Made by a program: the position numbers and the translations under genes. Source: Streptomyces sp. WM6386 (GTDB lineage Bacteria > Actinomycetota > Actinomycetes > Streptomycetales > Streptomycetaceae). From it: DNA of 64,000 nucleotides. This document shows positions 28,461 through 36,722 of the stretch, in pieces. The notes under the pieces were generated by a model that saw nothing but the letters and a program-made list of their open reading frames with translations, was not told the DNA's origin and did no database searches. Location of the stretch: assembly GCF_000972385.1 (NCBI RefSeq), contig NZ_JXTE01000022.1, positions 1-64,000 on the forward strand. Reading direction: 5' to 3'. Numbering within the stretch: the first letter of the stretch is position 1; each line of letters begins with the position of its first letter.

Positions 28461-28775
28461 TCAGAACATGCCGCTTCCGGGGGATGCCGCTCCGGCCAGC
28501 CAGATGACGGCCAGGAGCGTGTCTATGGCACCCAGTACGACGGCGACCAGGGCCGTCACCGGGCGGGAGCCCGTCCAGCTACGGCCCATTCCGAGCCAGC
28601 CGGCCACGATCGCGATCGGGCCGAGGATGATCCCCAGTACGAAGAACCCCGCGACCGCGCAGATGACACCGACGATTCCGAGCGTCGCGCGATCCGGCCC
28701 GGTCCGTGACCACGTCCGGCCACGTGAGCGGGGGTGCCTGCGCGTACGCGCGCCGTTTCCGAAGCCCGCCATCAT
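28461..28775 (-). CDS. DUF4190 family small membrane protein
   Basis: 104 residues, ATG 28775 with GGGAG 6 nt upstream. A basic N-terminus (ARTRRHPRSRGRTW) is followed by ATLGIVGVICAVAGFFVLGIILGPIAIVAGWLGMGRS, the typical DUF4190 hydrophobic hairpin, and a second segment (VTALVAVVLGAIDTLLAVIWLAG). Two to three membrane spans. The family has no assigned function. It is convergent with the K+ channel gene; the 50 bp between has a short GGGGGCCC/GGGCCCCC palindrome likely to terminate transcription. Confidence 0.8.
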   Translation of the reverse strand: MMAGFGNGARTRRHPRSRGRTWSRTGPDRATLGIVGVICAVAGFFVLGIILGPIAIVAGWLGMGRSWTGSRPVTALVAVVLGAIDTLLAVIWLAGAASPGSGMF

Positions 28776-29058
28776 CAACAACTCCCTGAACCCCTAGGCA
28801 GATTGGGTTCGGGAGGGCGAGTACCCCCGCTGCGGGGCTCAATCCTTTGGCCTTGCGGCGCGCCGCCCCCCTCCGGCAGCGCGCCGCAGCACCGGCCGCC
28901 CTCCTCGGCATATGCACTGCCGTGCGGAGGGCTTGACTAACTGTGACCTGCGGCGCGTACCGGGGGCGAGGAATCTTTAGCGTCTTCACCCTGATAGGCG
29001 AAGTCGCCTGAAATCCCGTCAGTTTCGACCCGCGGAGACTCCCGCGGGACAGGACCCG
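28776..29058. other. Intergenic region with two hairpins
   Basis: Contains a 10-bp perfect stem (tgcggcgcgc, 28854-28863 with 28879-28888, 15-nt loop) and a 7-bp stem (cccgcgg, 29029-29035 with 29042-29048) just past the MFS stop, the latter a possible terminator. Promoter for the DUF4190 gene must also lie here. No convincing ORF. Confidence 0.5.
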
Positions 29059-30678
29059 TCAGACGTGGCCCACTCCCGCGCCCGCCTCCGCGTTCTCGCC
29101 GCGCTTGGTGAGCAGGGCGACGAAGACGGCGATGGCGGCGACTCCGGCGGCGACCAGGGACGCCAGGCTCATGCCGGAGATGAAGGTGTCGTGGGCGACG
29201 TCCGCGATCTTCGCGGCGATGGATTCCGGGGTGCCCGGGGCGACGGGCGGCACACCGGCCTGGACGGCCTCGGAGGCCTGGGCCTCCTGGGCCGCGGTGA
29301 GCGGCGGCAGTCCCGCGTCCTTCCAGTTGCCGGCGAGGTCGCTGTCGACCTTGGAGGCCATCACGGCGCCCAGGACGGCGGTGCCGAGGCTGCCGCCGAT
29401 CTGCATCGCGGCCTGCTGGAGACCGCCGGCGACACCGGAGAGCTCCAGCGGCGCGTTGCCGACGATGACCTCGGTGGCGCCGACCATGACCGGGGCGAGG
29501 CCGAGGCCCAGCAGGGCGAACCACAGGGACATGACCGCGCTGCTGGTGTCCGTCTCCAGCGTGGACATGCCGTACATGGCGATCGCGGTGGCCGCCATGC
29601 CGCCGGCCAGCGGGATGCGCGGGCCCAGCTTGGTGATCATCACGCCCGCGAGCGGGGAGCCGACGATCATCATGCCGGTGAGCGGGAGGAGGTGGAGGCC
29701 GGCGTCGATCGGGCTCATCCCGTGCACGTTCTGGAGGTAGAACGTCACGAAGAACAGGCCGCCCATGAAGGCGATGGCCATGAGGACCATCAGGACCACG
29801 CCCGCGGACAGCGCGACCGAGCGGAACAGGCCCAGCGGGATCAGCGGCTCCTTCACCTTGGTCTCCCAGAAGGCGAAGAGCGCGAAGCCCAGGACCGAGG
29901 CGGCGATGAAGGCCCACGTCTGTCCGGCGCCCCAGCCCCATGTCGGGGCCTTGATCAGGGCCCAGACCAGGCAGAACATGGCGGCCGACAGCAGCGCGAT
30001 ACCGAGGACGTCGAAGGAGCGCGGGGCGTTCTCGGCGCGGTGGTCCAGGAGGATCAGGACGCCCAGGACCAGGGCGAGGATGCCGACCGGCACGTTGATG
30101 AAGAACACCGACTGCCAGTTGACGTGCTCGACGAGGACACCGCCGAGGATCGGGCCGCCCGCGGTGGAGGCGCCGATGACCATGCCCCAGATGCCGATGG
30201 CCATGTTGAGCTTCTCGGCCGGGAAGGTCGCCCGCAGCAGGCCGAGCGCGGCCGGCATCAGCAGGGCGCCGAACAGGCCCTGGAAGACACGGAAGGTCAC
30301 GACGGCCGCGACACTGTCGGACAGGCCGATCGCGCCGGAGGCGGCCGCGAAGCCGACCACGCCTATCAGGAAGGTCTGCCGGTGGCCGAAGCGGTCGCCG
30401 AGCTTGCCCGCGGTGATCAGGCAGACCGCGAGGGCCAGGAAATAGCCGTTGGTGATCCACTGCACATCGGCGAACGTGGCGCCGAGGTCTTCCTTGATGA
30501 CCGGGTTGGCGATGGCGACGATGGTGCCGTCGAGGGCGACCATCATGACGCCTACGGCGACGGTGATGAGGGTGAACCAGGGGTGGCCGCGCAGCCCTGA
30601 GGCCCGCGCCCCCTCCGACGGGGCGGCCGGCCTGCCGTCCTCCGGCCCCGTCTTGTCGAGCGTGGTCTGACTAGTCAT
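29059..30678 (-). CDS. MFS drug efflux transporter, DHA2/EmrB-QacA type
   Basis: 539 residues with about 14 membrane helices. Motif A-like GKLGDRFGHRQTFLIG, DGTIVAIANPVIKEDL in helix 1, and GGPILGGVLVEHVNWQSVFFINVPVG (motif C) identify the 14-helix proton antiporters. It would export a toxic or signalling small molecule across the cytoplasmic membrane. TAGCCT lies six bases before the ATG, so the transcript is leaderless. A divergent TetR regulator whose -35 overlaps that of this gene is the likely repressor. Confidence 0.92.
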   Translation of the reverse strand: MTSQTTLDKTGPEDGRPAAPSEGARASGLRGHPWFTLITVAVGVMMVALDGTIVAIANPVIKEDLGATFADVQWITNGYFLALAVCLITAGKLGDRFGHRQTFLIGVVGFAAASGAIGLSDSVAAVVTFRVFQGLFGALLMPAALGLLRATFPAEKLNMAIGIWGMVIGASTAGGPILGGVLVEHVNWQSVFFINVPVGILALVLGVLILLDHRAENAPRSFDVLGIALLSAAMFCLVWALIKAPTWGWGAGQTWAFIAASVLGFALFAFWETKVKEPLIPLGLFRSVALSAGVVLMVLMAIAFMGGLFFVTFYLQNVHGMSPIDAGLHLLPLTGMMIVGSPLAGVMITKLGPRIPLAGGMAATAIAMYGMSTLETDTSSAVMSLWFALLGLGLAPVMVGATEVIVGNAPLELSGVAGGLQQAAMQIGGSLGTAVLGAVMASKVDSDLAGNWKDAGLPPLTAAQEAQASEAVQAGVPPVAPGTPESIAAKIADVAHDTFISGMSLASLVAAGVAAIAVFVALLTKRGENAEAGAGVGHV

Positions 30679-30684
30679 ACTCCG

Positions 30685-30737
30685 AGGCTAATGACAGCCG
30701 CTGACAATTGACAAACTGTTTCATAAGTCGGTAACTG
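30685..30737. promoter_or_regulatory. Overlapping divergent promoters of MFS and TetR genes
   Basis: Plus strand: TTGACA 30708-30713, 18-bp gap, TAACTG 30732-30737, seven bases then ATG. Minus strand: TTGTCA 30714-30709, 18-bp gap, TAGCCT 30690-30685, six bases then ATG. The two -35 boxes share five bases. AAACTGTTT (30714-30722) is a near-palindrome beside them and a candidate TetR operator. Confidence 0.65.
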
Positions 30738-30744
30738 ACACAGC

Positions 30745-31371
30745 ATGGAAACCCTGCGCGAACGCAAGAAACAGCGCACCCGCGAGGCGCTGGTTCGAGC
30801 CGCCCTCGAGCTGTTCACCACCCGGGGCTACGACGGGACGACCGTCGACGACATCACGGAAGCCGTCGAGGTCTCGCAGCGCACCTTCTTCCGCTACTTC
30901 GCCAACAAGGAGGAGGCCGCCCTCGCCGTCGTGGAGATGGCCGTCGCGCACTTCATCGAGGCGGTGCGCGAGCGGCCGCCGCACGAGGCGCCGCTGGAGG
31001 CGATGCGCCAGGCGGTCCTGGAGGGCTGGGACTCGCTCAACGACGTGATCGAGTCCGTCGTACCGGTGGAGCTCTACCTGCAGATGTACCGGGTGATCGA
31101 GTCGACTCCGGTGCTGCTCGCCGCCCATCTGCGACGCTCCATGGAGGTCGAGGAGACCCTGGCGCGTGTGATCGCCGAGCGCGAGGGCCTGGACGTGGCG
31201 GCCGACCCGCGGCCGCGGCTCGCGGTGGCCGTCTTCAGCGGGGTGATGCGGGTGACGGAACGGCAGTGGAGCGCGGCAGCGGACTTCAGCCTGGACGCGA
31301 TGCGGACGCTCACCGTTTCGTATCTCGAACAGGTGGGTCCAGCACTGACGGAGAACTGGCGAACACACTGA
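30745..31371 (+). CDS. TetR family transcriptional regulator
   Basis: 208 residues. The N-terminal helix-turn-helix is TREALVRAALELFTTRGYDGTTVDDITEAVEVSQRTFFRYFANKEE, at residues 10-55; the C-terminal ligand domain has no recognisable specificity. It probably represses the divergent MFS exporter and itself, releasing DNA when it binds the exported compound. The mRNA appears leaderless (TAACTG seven bases before ATG). Confidence 0.93.
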   Translation: METLRERKKQRTREALVRAALELFTTRGYDGTTVDDITEAVEVSQRTFFRYFANKEEAALAVVEMAVAHFIEAVRERPPHEAPLEAMRQAVLEGWDSLNDVIESVVPVELYLQMYRVIESTPVLLAAHLRRSMEVEETLARVIAEREGLDVAADPRPRLAVAVFSGVMRVTERQWSAAADFSLDAMRTLTVSYLEQVGPALTENWRTH

Positions 31372-31453
31372 GGTCATCGCCACGCCCACCGAAACGTGAC
31401 CTCCGTCACTCGGTTAACGCGAGACCCTCTCGTTCTCCTAGTGTGTCCTTTCA

Positions 31454-32665
31454 GTGACTTCCTTCGACACCTCTCCCCAGTTGAACGCCTGGCGGGCACT
31501 GCTCGCGCTGGCCGTGGTGTTCGTGATGCTCGCGACCACCGGCTGGACCGCCCTGCGCAACCAGCAGAACACGACCCCGCTCCAGAGCTCACTCAGCTCC
31601 TGGGAGCACGGCCGGATAGCCGGACACCGGCTGCCGGACCCGGACGACTCGACCTCCACCGCGCTCTCGCGCTTCTTCGCCTCGCTGACCGCTCAGCAGC
31701 GCTCCACCCTCGCCCGCCGCTATCCCCTCGCGGTCGGCAACATGAACGGCGCCCCCGTCGAGCTGCGCTACCGCGCCAACCGCATCGCGCTCGGCCAGGC
31801 CCGCAAGGTCGAGCTGAAACGCATGCACGACAGCCGGCTCTCGGCCGACGGGCAACGCCAGGCGGGTCACCGTATGCATCGCTTCGAGGCGCTGATGAAC
31901 ACCAAGCGCAAGATCCTCGCCTTCGACCCGCAGGGCTCCGGGCGGGTCGCCGAGGTCTTCGGCGATCTGAACAAGGCGCAGCGGATCTCGGTCGTCGTCC
32001 CCGGCGTCGACACCGATCTGCTCACCTTCCAGCGCACCTACCGCAAGTACTCGGCCCCGGTCGGCATGGCCAAGTCGCTGTACGCCGCGGAGAAGGCGGC
32101 GAGCCCCTCGACGCGTACGGCCGTCATCGCCTGGGCCGACTACACCGCCCCCGGCGGCCTCGGCCTCGACTCGGCGACCGCGACGCGCGCCGAGGGCGGT
32201 GCCGTCCGGCTGAACGCGCTGGTGCGCGCGCTGCCCGGCAGCAAGCCTGTCTCCCTGTTCTGCCACAGCTACGGCTCGGTGGTGTGCGGGGTCGCCGCGC
32301 ACACCCTGCCGGAGCGGGTGGCCGACATCGCGGTGGCCGGCAGCCCCGGGATGCGGGCCACCAACGCCGCCCAGCTGCACACCTCGGCCCAGGTGTGGGC
32401 GATGCGGGACGCCGACGACTGGATCCAGGACGTGCCGTACCTGGAACTCGGCGGCCTGGGCCACGGTGCCGACCCGGTGTCCTCCGCGTTCGGGGCACGG
32501 GTGCTTTCGGCGGAGGACGCGAAAGGGCACAGCGGCTATTTCGAGCCGGGCACCGAGAGCCTGCTGAACTTCGCCGAGATCGGCGTCGGCGCATATCGCT
32601 CGGTGCACTGTGCCAAGGACGACGAAGCCTGCCGCGCCGGTTTGTCCGGCACCGTGGCGGGCTGA
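31454..32665 (+). CDS. Alpha/beta hydrolase (DUF1023 family), membrane-anchored
   Basis: 403 residues from GTG 31454. A hydrophobic N-terminal segment (ALLALAVVFVMLATTGW) acts as anchor or uncleaved signal. The hydrolase domain is DUF1023: ISVVVPGVDTDLLTFQ, and nucleophile FCHSYGSVVCG in which Cys precedes His-Ser, followed by a distant acid (DADDWIQDV) and AEDAKGHSGYFEPGTES with the catalytic-type His. Substrate unknown; related proteins act as esterases or lipases. TAGTGT lies nine bases upstream of the start. Confidence 0.85.
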   Translation: MTSFDTSPQLNAWRALLALAVVFVMLATTGWTALRNQQNTTPLQSSLSSWEHGRIAGHRLPDPDDSTSTALSRFFASLTAQQRSTLARRYPLAVGNMNGAPVELRYRANRIALGQARKVELKRMHDSRLSADGQRQAGHRMHRFEALMNTKRKILAFDPQGSGRVAEVFGDLNKAQRISVVVPGVDTDLLTFQRTYRKYSAPVGMAKSLYAAEKAASPSTRTAVIAWADYTAPGGLGLDSATATRAEGGAVRLNALVRALPGSKPVSLFCHSYGSVVCGVAAHTLPERVADIAVAGSPGMRATNAAQLHTSAQVWAMRDADDWIQDVPYLELGGLGHGADPVSSAFGARVLSAEDAKGHSGYFEPGTESLLNFAEIGVGAYRSVHCAKDDEACRAGLSGTVAG

Positions 32666-32719
32666 CGCGCGTAGAGACGCAGGAATTGCGGTCTGCGCAG
32701 GGAGGCGACGGAGGAGCTC

Positions 32720-33595
32720 GTGCCGCATACGATGAGCCGCATGGGTGACGTACTGGCCGGATTTCATGCCGCCTGGGAGTTCGAGTCCGACTCCGTCCTC
32801 ATCCGTTACGAACGGGGGATTCGAACACCCAAGCTCTTCCAGTCCCTGGGAGAGCGACGGATCCCCCTCTCGGCACTGTCCGGCGTGACACTGACCCCCG
32901 GCAAGCGCGGCACGATGGTGCTGCGCGCCGAACCCCGTCCCGGCGCCGATCCGTTGATGGAGGCGGCCGCGGGGCAGCTCAAGGAAGGGTGCGATCCGTA
33001 CCGCCTCGTGCTGCCCGCCGAGCGGGAGGTGCTCGCCGAGTACTACGCCGACGAGTTGCGTGCCCTGCTGAAGCCGGACGACGGTGAGCCGGCCGAGCGC
33101 TTTCTGGTGCCGGCGCCCGAAGTGCCGCTGTCCTTCAAGGCGTACGACGGGAAAGCGTCCTTCGACGGGAAGACCGTGCACTTCCGGTGGTTCTGGACGG
33201 GCGCGTCCTCGGCGAAGTGGAAGGCCGGCGACCAGAGTTTCCCGGTCACCGACCTCGGTGGGGTGGAGTGGCGCTCGCCCGAGGTGTTCGAGGGGCATCT
33301 GCGGCTGATCCCGCGGGACGGTGACGGGCAGCCGGTGCAGGCCGACCAGGATCCGGCCGCCGTGGTGTTCGGACTGGGATACGGGCCGGTGCACGAGTCG
33401 TTGCCGTTCGCTGCGGCGGTGCTGGCGGCGGTTCGGGAGCGGGGGCCGGTCGCGGCGGTGCCGGCCAGTGCGCCGAGGCGCGATCCGGCCGACATCGCCG
33501 AGCGCATTCGTCATCTCGGGGAGCTGCACCAAGCGGGGCTTGTCACGGATGAGGAGTTCTCCGTGAAGAAGGCGGAGTTGTTGGCGGAGCTCTGA
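32720..33595 (+). CDS. DUF4429 domain protein with C-terminal SHOCT
   Basis: 291 residues. Two DUF4429 beta domains: residues ~9-110 (MGDVLAGFHAAWEFESDSVL, LSGVTLTPGKRGTMVLR) and ~135-230 (FKAYDGKASFDGKTVHFRW, LGGVEWRSPEVFEGHLRLIP). The C-terminus is a SHOCT-type helix (IRHLGELHQAGLVTDEEFSV). The protein may bind membranes or nucleic acid through the SHOCT domain, but the function is unknown. GTG 32720 has GGAGGAG upstream; ATG 32732 or 32741 are alternatives. 55 nt after the hydrolase gene, possibly co-transcribed. Confidence 0.85.
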   Translation: MPHTMSRMGDVLAGFHAAWEFESDSVLIRYERGIRTPKLFQSLGERRIPLSALSGVTLTPGKRGTMVLRAEPRPGADPLMEAAAGQLKEGCDPYRLVLPAEREVLAEYYADELRALLKPDDGEPAERFLVPAPEVPLSFKAYDGKASFDGKTVHFRWFWTGASSAKWKAGDQSFPVTDLGGVEWRSPEVFEGHLRLIPRDGDGQPVQADQDPAAVVFGLGYGPVHESLPFAAAVLAAVRERGPVAAVPASAPRRDPADIAERIRHLGELHQAGLVTDEEFSVKKAELLAEL

Positions 33596-33626
33596 GGTGC
33601 GTGGTCGGATGCGGGTTGTGTGTGAC

Positions 33627-33683
33627 TGGTCGCGCCCACGCGGCGGTAGCCGCACATCGATACAGCCCCGCGCCCCTGGGGCG
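33627..33683. repeat. Intergenic repeat family 2, copy B
   Basis: Sequence ctggtcgcgcccacgcggcg, gtagccgcacatcgatacag, ccccgcgcccctggggcg. Between convergent genes ending at 33595 and 33686. The ccgcgcccctggggcg part can pair on itself. Confidence 0.85.
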
Positions 33684-33685
33684 TT

Positions 33686-34702
33686 CTACTCACGTCCGGC
33701 AGAGGTGAACGTCATGTCCGCGTAGCGGTCGCCTGCCACCTTGCCTGCGATCGGCTCCAGCAACGCCAGCTGTTCTTCCGTGAGTTCGATCCTTGTCGCC
33801 GCCGCGTTCTCTGCCACCCGGCCCGGCTTCCGCGTGCCCGGGATCGGAACGACCGTCAGGTCGTGGGCCTGGGCCTGGTGCTGGACCCAGGCCAGGGCTA
33901 TCTGGCCCGGGGAGGCACCGTGGGCCTCGGCGACCGTGCGGATCGGGTCCAGGAGGGCCGCGTTCGTGGCCGCGTTGTCGCCGGTGAAGCGGGGCTGGTG
34001 GCGGCGGAAGTCGTCGGCTGTCAGATCCTTGTCGGCGTTGGCGAAGGAGCCGGTCAGGAAGCCTCGGCCCAGCGGGGAGTACGGGACGAGGGCGACGCCC
34101 AGGTCACGGGCGGCCGGGACCACGCCCGCCTCGATGTCGCGGCTGAACAGGGACCACTCCGACTGCACGGCCGCGATGGCGTGGACGGTCTGGGCCGTGC
34201 GCAGCTCCGTGCCGGTGACCTCGCTCAGGCCCAGGTGCTTGACCTTGCCCTCGCGGACCAGCTCGGCCATGGTGGCGACGGTCTCCTCGATCGGCACGTT
34301 CGGATCGCGCCGGTGCATGTAGTAGAGGTCGATCACGTCGACGTCGAGTCGCTTCAGGCTCGCCTCGACGGCCTGGCGGATGTACGGGGCGTCGTTGCGG
34401 ATGACGCGCCGGGTCGGGTCGTCCGGCGGGATCGACAGGGCGAACTTCGTGGCGATGACGACCTCGTCACGGTGGGCTTTGAAGAACGGCGAGAGGAACT
34501 TCTCGTTCTCCCCCGCGCCGTAGGCGTCCGCCGTGTCGTACAGGGTGACGCCGAGTTCCAGGGCCCGCTCCAGGGTCGCCCGGGACTCGCCCGTGTCCGT
34601 GGGGCCGTAAGCGAAGCTCATGCCCATGCAGCCCAGGCCCTGCACCCCCACCTCGGGGCCGTCGGCGCCCAGTCGTGCGGTCGGGATCCTGCTGTCGGTC
34701 AT
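33686..34702 (-). CDS. Aldo/keto reductase
   Basis: 338 residues. The AKR fold with catalytic tetrad: Asp and Tyr in LYDTADAYGAGEN, Lys in VVIATKFALSIP, His in YYMHRRDPN; the NADPH-binding SPLGRGFLTG and IPGTRKPGRVAENAAA segments follow. It reduces aldehydes or ketones with NADPH. The ATG overlaps the MerR stop by four bases (ATGA), so expression is tied to the MerR gene. With an AdhR-like MerR and its palindromic site upstream, a role in electrophile or aldehyde detoxification is likely. Confidence 0.93.
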   Translation of the reverse strand: MTDSRIPTARLGADGPEVGVQGLGCMGMSFAYGPTDTGESRATLERALELGVTLYDTADAYGAGENEKFLSPFFKAHRDEVVIATKFALSIPPDDPTRRVIRNDAPYIRQAVEASLKRLDVDVIDLYYMHRRDPNVPIEETVATMAELVREGKVKHLGLSEVTGTELRTAQTVHAIAAVQSEWSLFSRDIEAGVVPAARDLGVALVPYSPLGRGFLTGSFANADKDLTADDFRRHQPRFTGDNAATNAALLDPIRTVAEAHGASPGQIALAWVQHQAQAHDLTVVPIPGTRKPGRVAENAAATRIELTEEQLALLEPIAGKVAGDRYADMTFTSAGRE

Positions 34703-35169
34703 CCGGCCTTCTCCGTTTCGTAGCGGTGACCGGCATCGGCGTAGAAGCTGATCTTCCGGTCGAGTACGGCGAGCGTGTCCTGCAGTTCCGTGATCCGGGT
34801 CAGGACGTCGCGGCGGGTCGACTCCAGCAGTTCGAAGCGCTCGCCGAAGGTGTGGTCGCCCTCGCGGACCAGTTCCGCGTAGCGCACCATGTCGGCGACC
34901 GGCATCCCGGTGAGCCGGAGCTTGCCGACGAAGTCGAGCCAGTCCAGGTCGCGGTTGCTGTAGCGGCGCTGACCGGTGTGCGAGCGGTCGATGTGCGGCA
35001 TCAGGCCGATGCGCTCGTACCAGCGCAGCGTGTGCGCGGTCAGCCCGGTGAAGGCGACGACCTCGCTGATCGTGTAGCTGTCCTGGCCCTGGGGGCGCCG
35101 GTGCGGGTGCGGCGGGGCGCTGCAGCTGTCGGTCCTGGTACCCGTCGTGGTGGTCTCCATCACCGTCAT
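34699..35169 (-). CDS. MerR family transcriptional regulator (AdhR/NmlR-like)
   Basis: 156 residues. The winged helix-turn-helix is TISEVVAFTGLTAHTLRWYERIGLM near residues 33-57, then RRYSNRDLDWLDFVGKLR and a long dimerisation helix. A Cys occurs at residue 16, none in the sensor position typical of NmlR, so the signal is unclear. The promoter carries an 18-bp palindrome within a 19-bp spacer (see 35177-35207), the classic arrangement for MerR activators. The downstream aldo-keto reductase is the only other operon member seen. TAGCGT lies 7 bases before ATG 35169. Confidence 0.92.
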   Translation of the reverse strand: MTVMETTTTGTRTDSCSAPPHPHRRPQGQDSYTISEVVAFTGLTAHTLRWYERIGLMPHIDRSHTGQRRYSNRDLDWLDFVGKLRLTGMPVADMVRYAELVREGDHTFGERFELLESTRRDVLTRITELQDTLAVLDRKISFYADAGHRYETEKAG

Positions 35170-35176
35170 GGCCTCA

Positions 35177-35207
35177 ACGCTATGACCTTGGAGTGCACTC
35201 CAAGCAA
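35177..35207 (-). promoter_or_regulatory. MerR-type promoter with 18-bp palindrome
   Basis: -35 TTGCTT (35207-35202), 19-bp spacer, -10 TAGCGT (35182-35177). The perfect palindrome CTTGGAGTGCACTCCAAG (35187-35204) spans most of the spacer. The stretched spacer and the palindrome between the boxes match the known mode of MerR activation; ATG lies 7 bases after the -10. Confidence 0.85.
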
Positions 35208-35264
35208 GCGAAACCGGTAAGAATTCGCGGGACGTCGACCGGGCGGGGGGCTAGCGTGCGGGAC

Positions 35265-35732
35265 ATGAGTCTCGTACGACGTGCCGCGCCCGAGGACGCC
35301 GGGGAAGTGCTGCGGCTCCGGCAGGTGATGATCGACTCGATGGCCGGCACCGATCCGTCCACCCAGTGGCATGCCGGGTCCCTGCCCGCCCTTCAGGGGC
35401 GGTTGGCGGACCCGGACGGGGACTTCCCGGTGTTCGTCGTGGATCACCCGGAGCGGCCGGGAGCGGCGGCGATGGCGGCCGGGACGCTGGAGTACCGGAT
35501 CGGGCGGGCGGACAATCCGCACGGGCGGGTCGGCTACGTCTTCAGCGTCGCGACCGACCCCGACGCCCGCCGTCGCGGCTACGCGCGGGCGTGCATGACG
35601 GAACTGCTGGCGTGGCTCCGCGAGCGGGGCGCCGCCCACGTCGACCTGAACGCCTCCGCGCAGGCCGAGCCGCTCTACACCTCCCTCGGTTTCGTCCGCA
35701 AGCCGGACCCCTCGATGCGGCTGGCACTGTGA
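35265..35732 (+). CDS. GNAT family N-acetyltransferase
   Basis: 155 residues. The acetyl-CoA pyrophosphate loop is VATDPDARRRGYARACMTELL (R/Q-x-x-G-x-A type), after the conserved VGYVFSV strand; C-terminal LNASAQAEPLYTSLGF is the usual fourth motif. It acetylates a small molecule or protein amine; the target is unknown. TAGCGT with a 7-base gap precedes ATG, so it is likely leaderless. Divergent from the MerR operon, but 95 bp lies between, so co-regulation is possible. Confidence 0.88.
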   Translation: MSLVRRAAPEDAGEVLRLRQVMIDSMAGTDPSTQWHAGSLPALQGRLADPDGDFPVFVVDHPERPGAAAMAAGTLEYRIGRADNPHGRVGYVFSVATDPDARRRGYARACMTELLAWLRERGAAHVDLNASAQAEPLYTSLGFVRKPDPSMRLAL

Positions 35733-35751
35733 CCGGCATAGTCTCGACGGC

Positions 35752-36573
35752 ATGTCGCTGAAGAGCCTCGCCCTGATCGAGAACTGGCCCGTTCCGACCG
35801 CCGCCGCGGCCGTCGTACGGGCGGACGGGACCCTGCTCGGTACACACGGTCCTGTCGGGCACCGGTTCCCGCTGGCATCGGTCACCAAGCCGCTCGCGGC
35901 CTACGCGGCGCTCGTCGCGTACGAGGAGGGCGCGATCGAACTCGACGAGCCGGCCGGGCCCGCGGGGTCGACGGTGCGGCATCTGCTGGCGCACACCTCG
36001 GGGCTCGCCTTCGACGAGCACCGGGTGACGGCACCGGCCGGTGAGCGGCGGCTGTACTCCAACGCCGGGTTCGAGCAGTTGGGCGACCACATCGCGAAGG
36101 CGACGGACATCGCGTTCGCGGAGTATCTGCGGCAGGCCGTGCTGGAGCCGCTGGGCATGGTGTCGACCTCGCTGGAGGGCTCGCCGGCCAAGGACGGGGT
36201 CTCGACGGTCGAGGACCTGGTCCGGTTCGCCGCCGAGGTCCAGGCGCCTCGGCTGCTGGATCCCCGTACGGTCGCGGACGCGATGACGGTGCAGTACCCG
36301 GGTACCAAGGGTGTCCTGCCGGGATACGGCCACCAGAGCCCCAACGACTGGGGGCTCGGCTTCGAGATCCGTGACTCCAAGTCGCCGCACTGGACGGGGG
36401 GTTCGTCCTCCCCTCGTACCTTCGGGCACTTCGGGCAGTCCGGTACGTTCCTGTGGATCGACCCCGTCGCGGGCGCGGCCTGCGTGGCACTGACCGACCG
36501 CGCCTTCGGGCCCTGGGCCGTCGAGGCGTGGCCGGCCTTCACGGACGCGGTACTCACGGACCTGCGGGGCTGA
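35752..36573 (+). CDS. Serine hydrolase of the beta-lactamase/DD-peptidase superfamily
   Basis: 273 residues, cytoplasmic (no signal). The class C/EstB motifs are SVTK (Ser43, Lys46), YSN (Tyr near residue 103) and a late FGHFGQSGT where KTG normally sits. LAHTSGL is the usual helix. It hydrolyses esters, amides or peptides; substrate unknown. TAGTCT with 7-base gap precedes the ATG 19 nt after the GNAT stop, so it probably has its own leaderless promoter. Confidence 0.88.
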   Translation: MSLKSLALIENWPVPTAAAAVVRADGTLLGTHGPVGHRFPLASVTKPLAAYAALVAYEEGAIELDEPAGPAGSTVRHLLAHTSGLAFDEHRVTAPAGERRLYSNAGFEQLGDHIAKATDIAFAEYLRQAVLEPLGMVSTSLEGSPAKDGVSTVEDLVRFAAEVQAPRLLDPRTVADAMTVQYPGTKGVLPGYGHQSPNDWGLGFEIRDSKSPHWTGGSSSPRTFGHFGQSGTFLWIDPVAGAACVALTDRAFGPWAVEAWPAFTDAVLTDLRG

Positions 36574-36587
36574 GGCCGCCTTTTCCT

Positions 36588-36686
36588 CACCCCCGCCGCC
36601 CCTACCCGTTCCCATCCCTGGGGGCTGCGCCCCCAGACCCCGCTTCGGCCCTGAACGGGCCTCGTCCTCAAACGCCGGACGGGCTG
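36588..36686. repeat. Intergenic repeat family 1, copy 2 (short form)
   Basis: Carries cacccccgccgcccctaccc, a ccctgggggctgcgccccca hairpin, and ggcctcgtcctcaaacgccggacgggctg in the same order as 60501-60647, but without the long middle hairpin. Between convergent genes ending at 36573 and 36723. Confidence 0.75.
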
Positions 36687-36722
36687 ACATTGCCTGGGGG
36701 TCCAGGGGCGAGATCAAACGCC

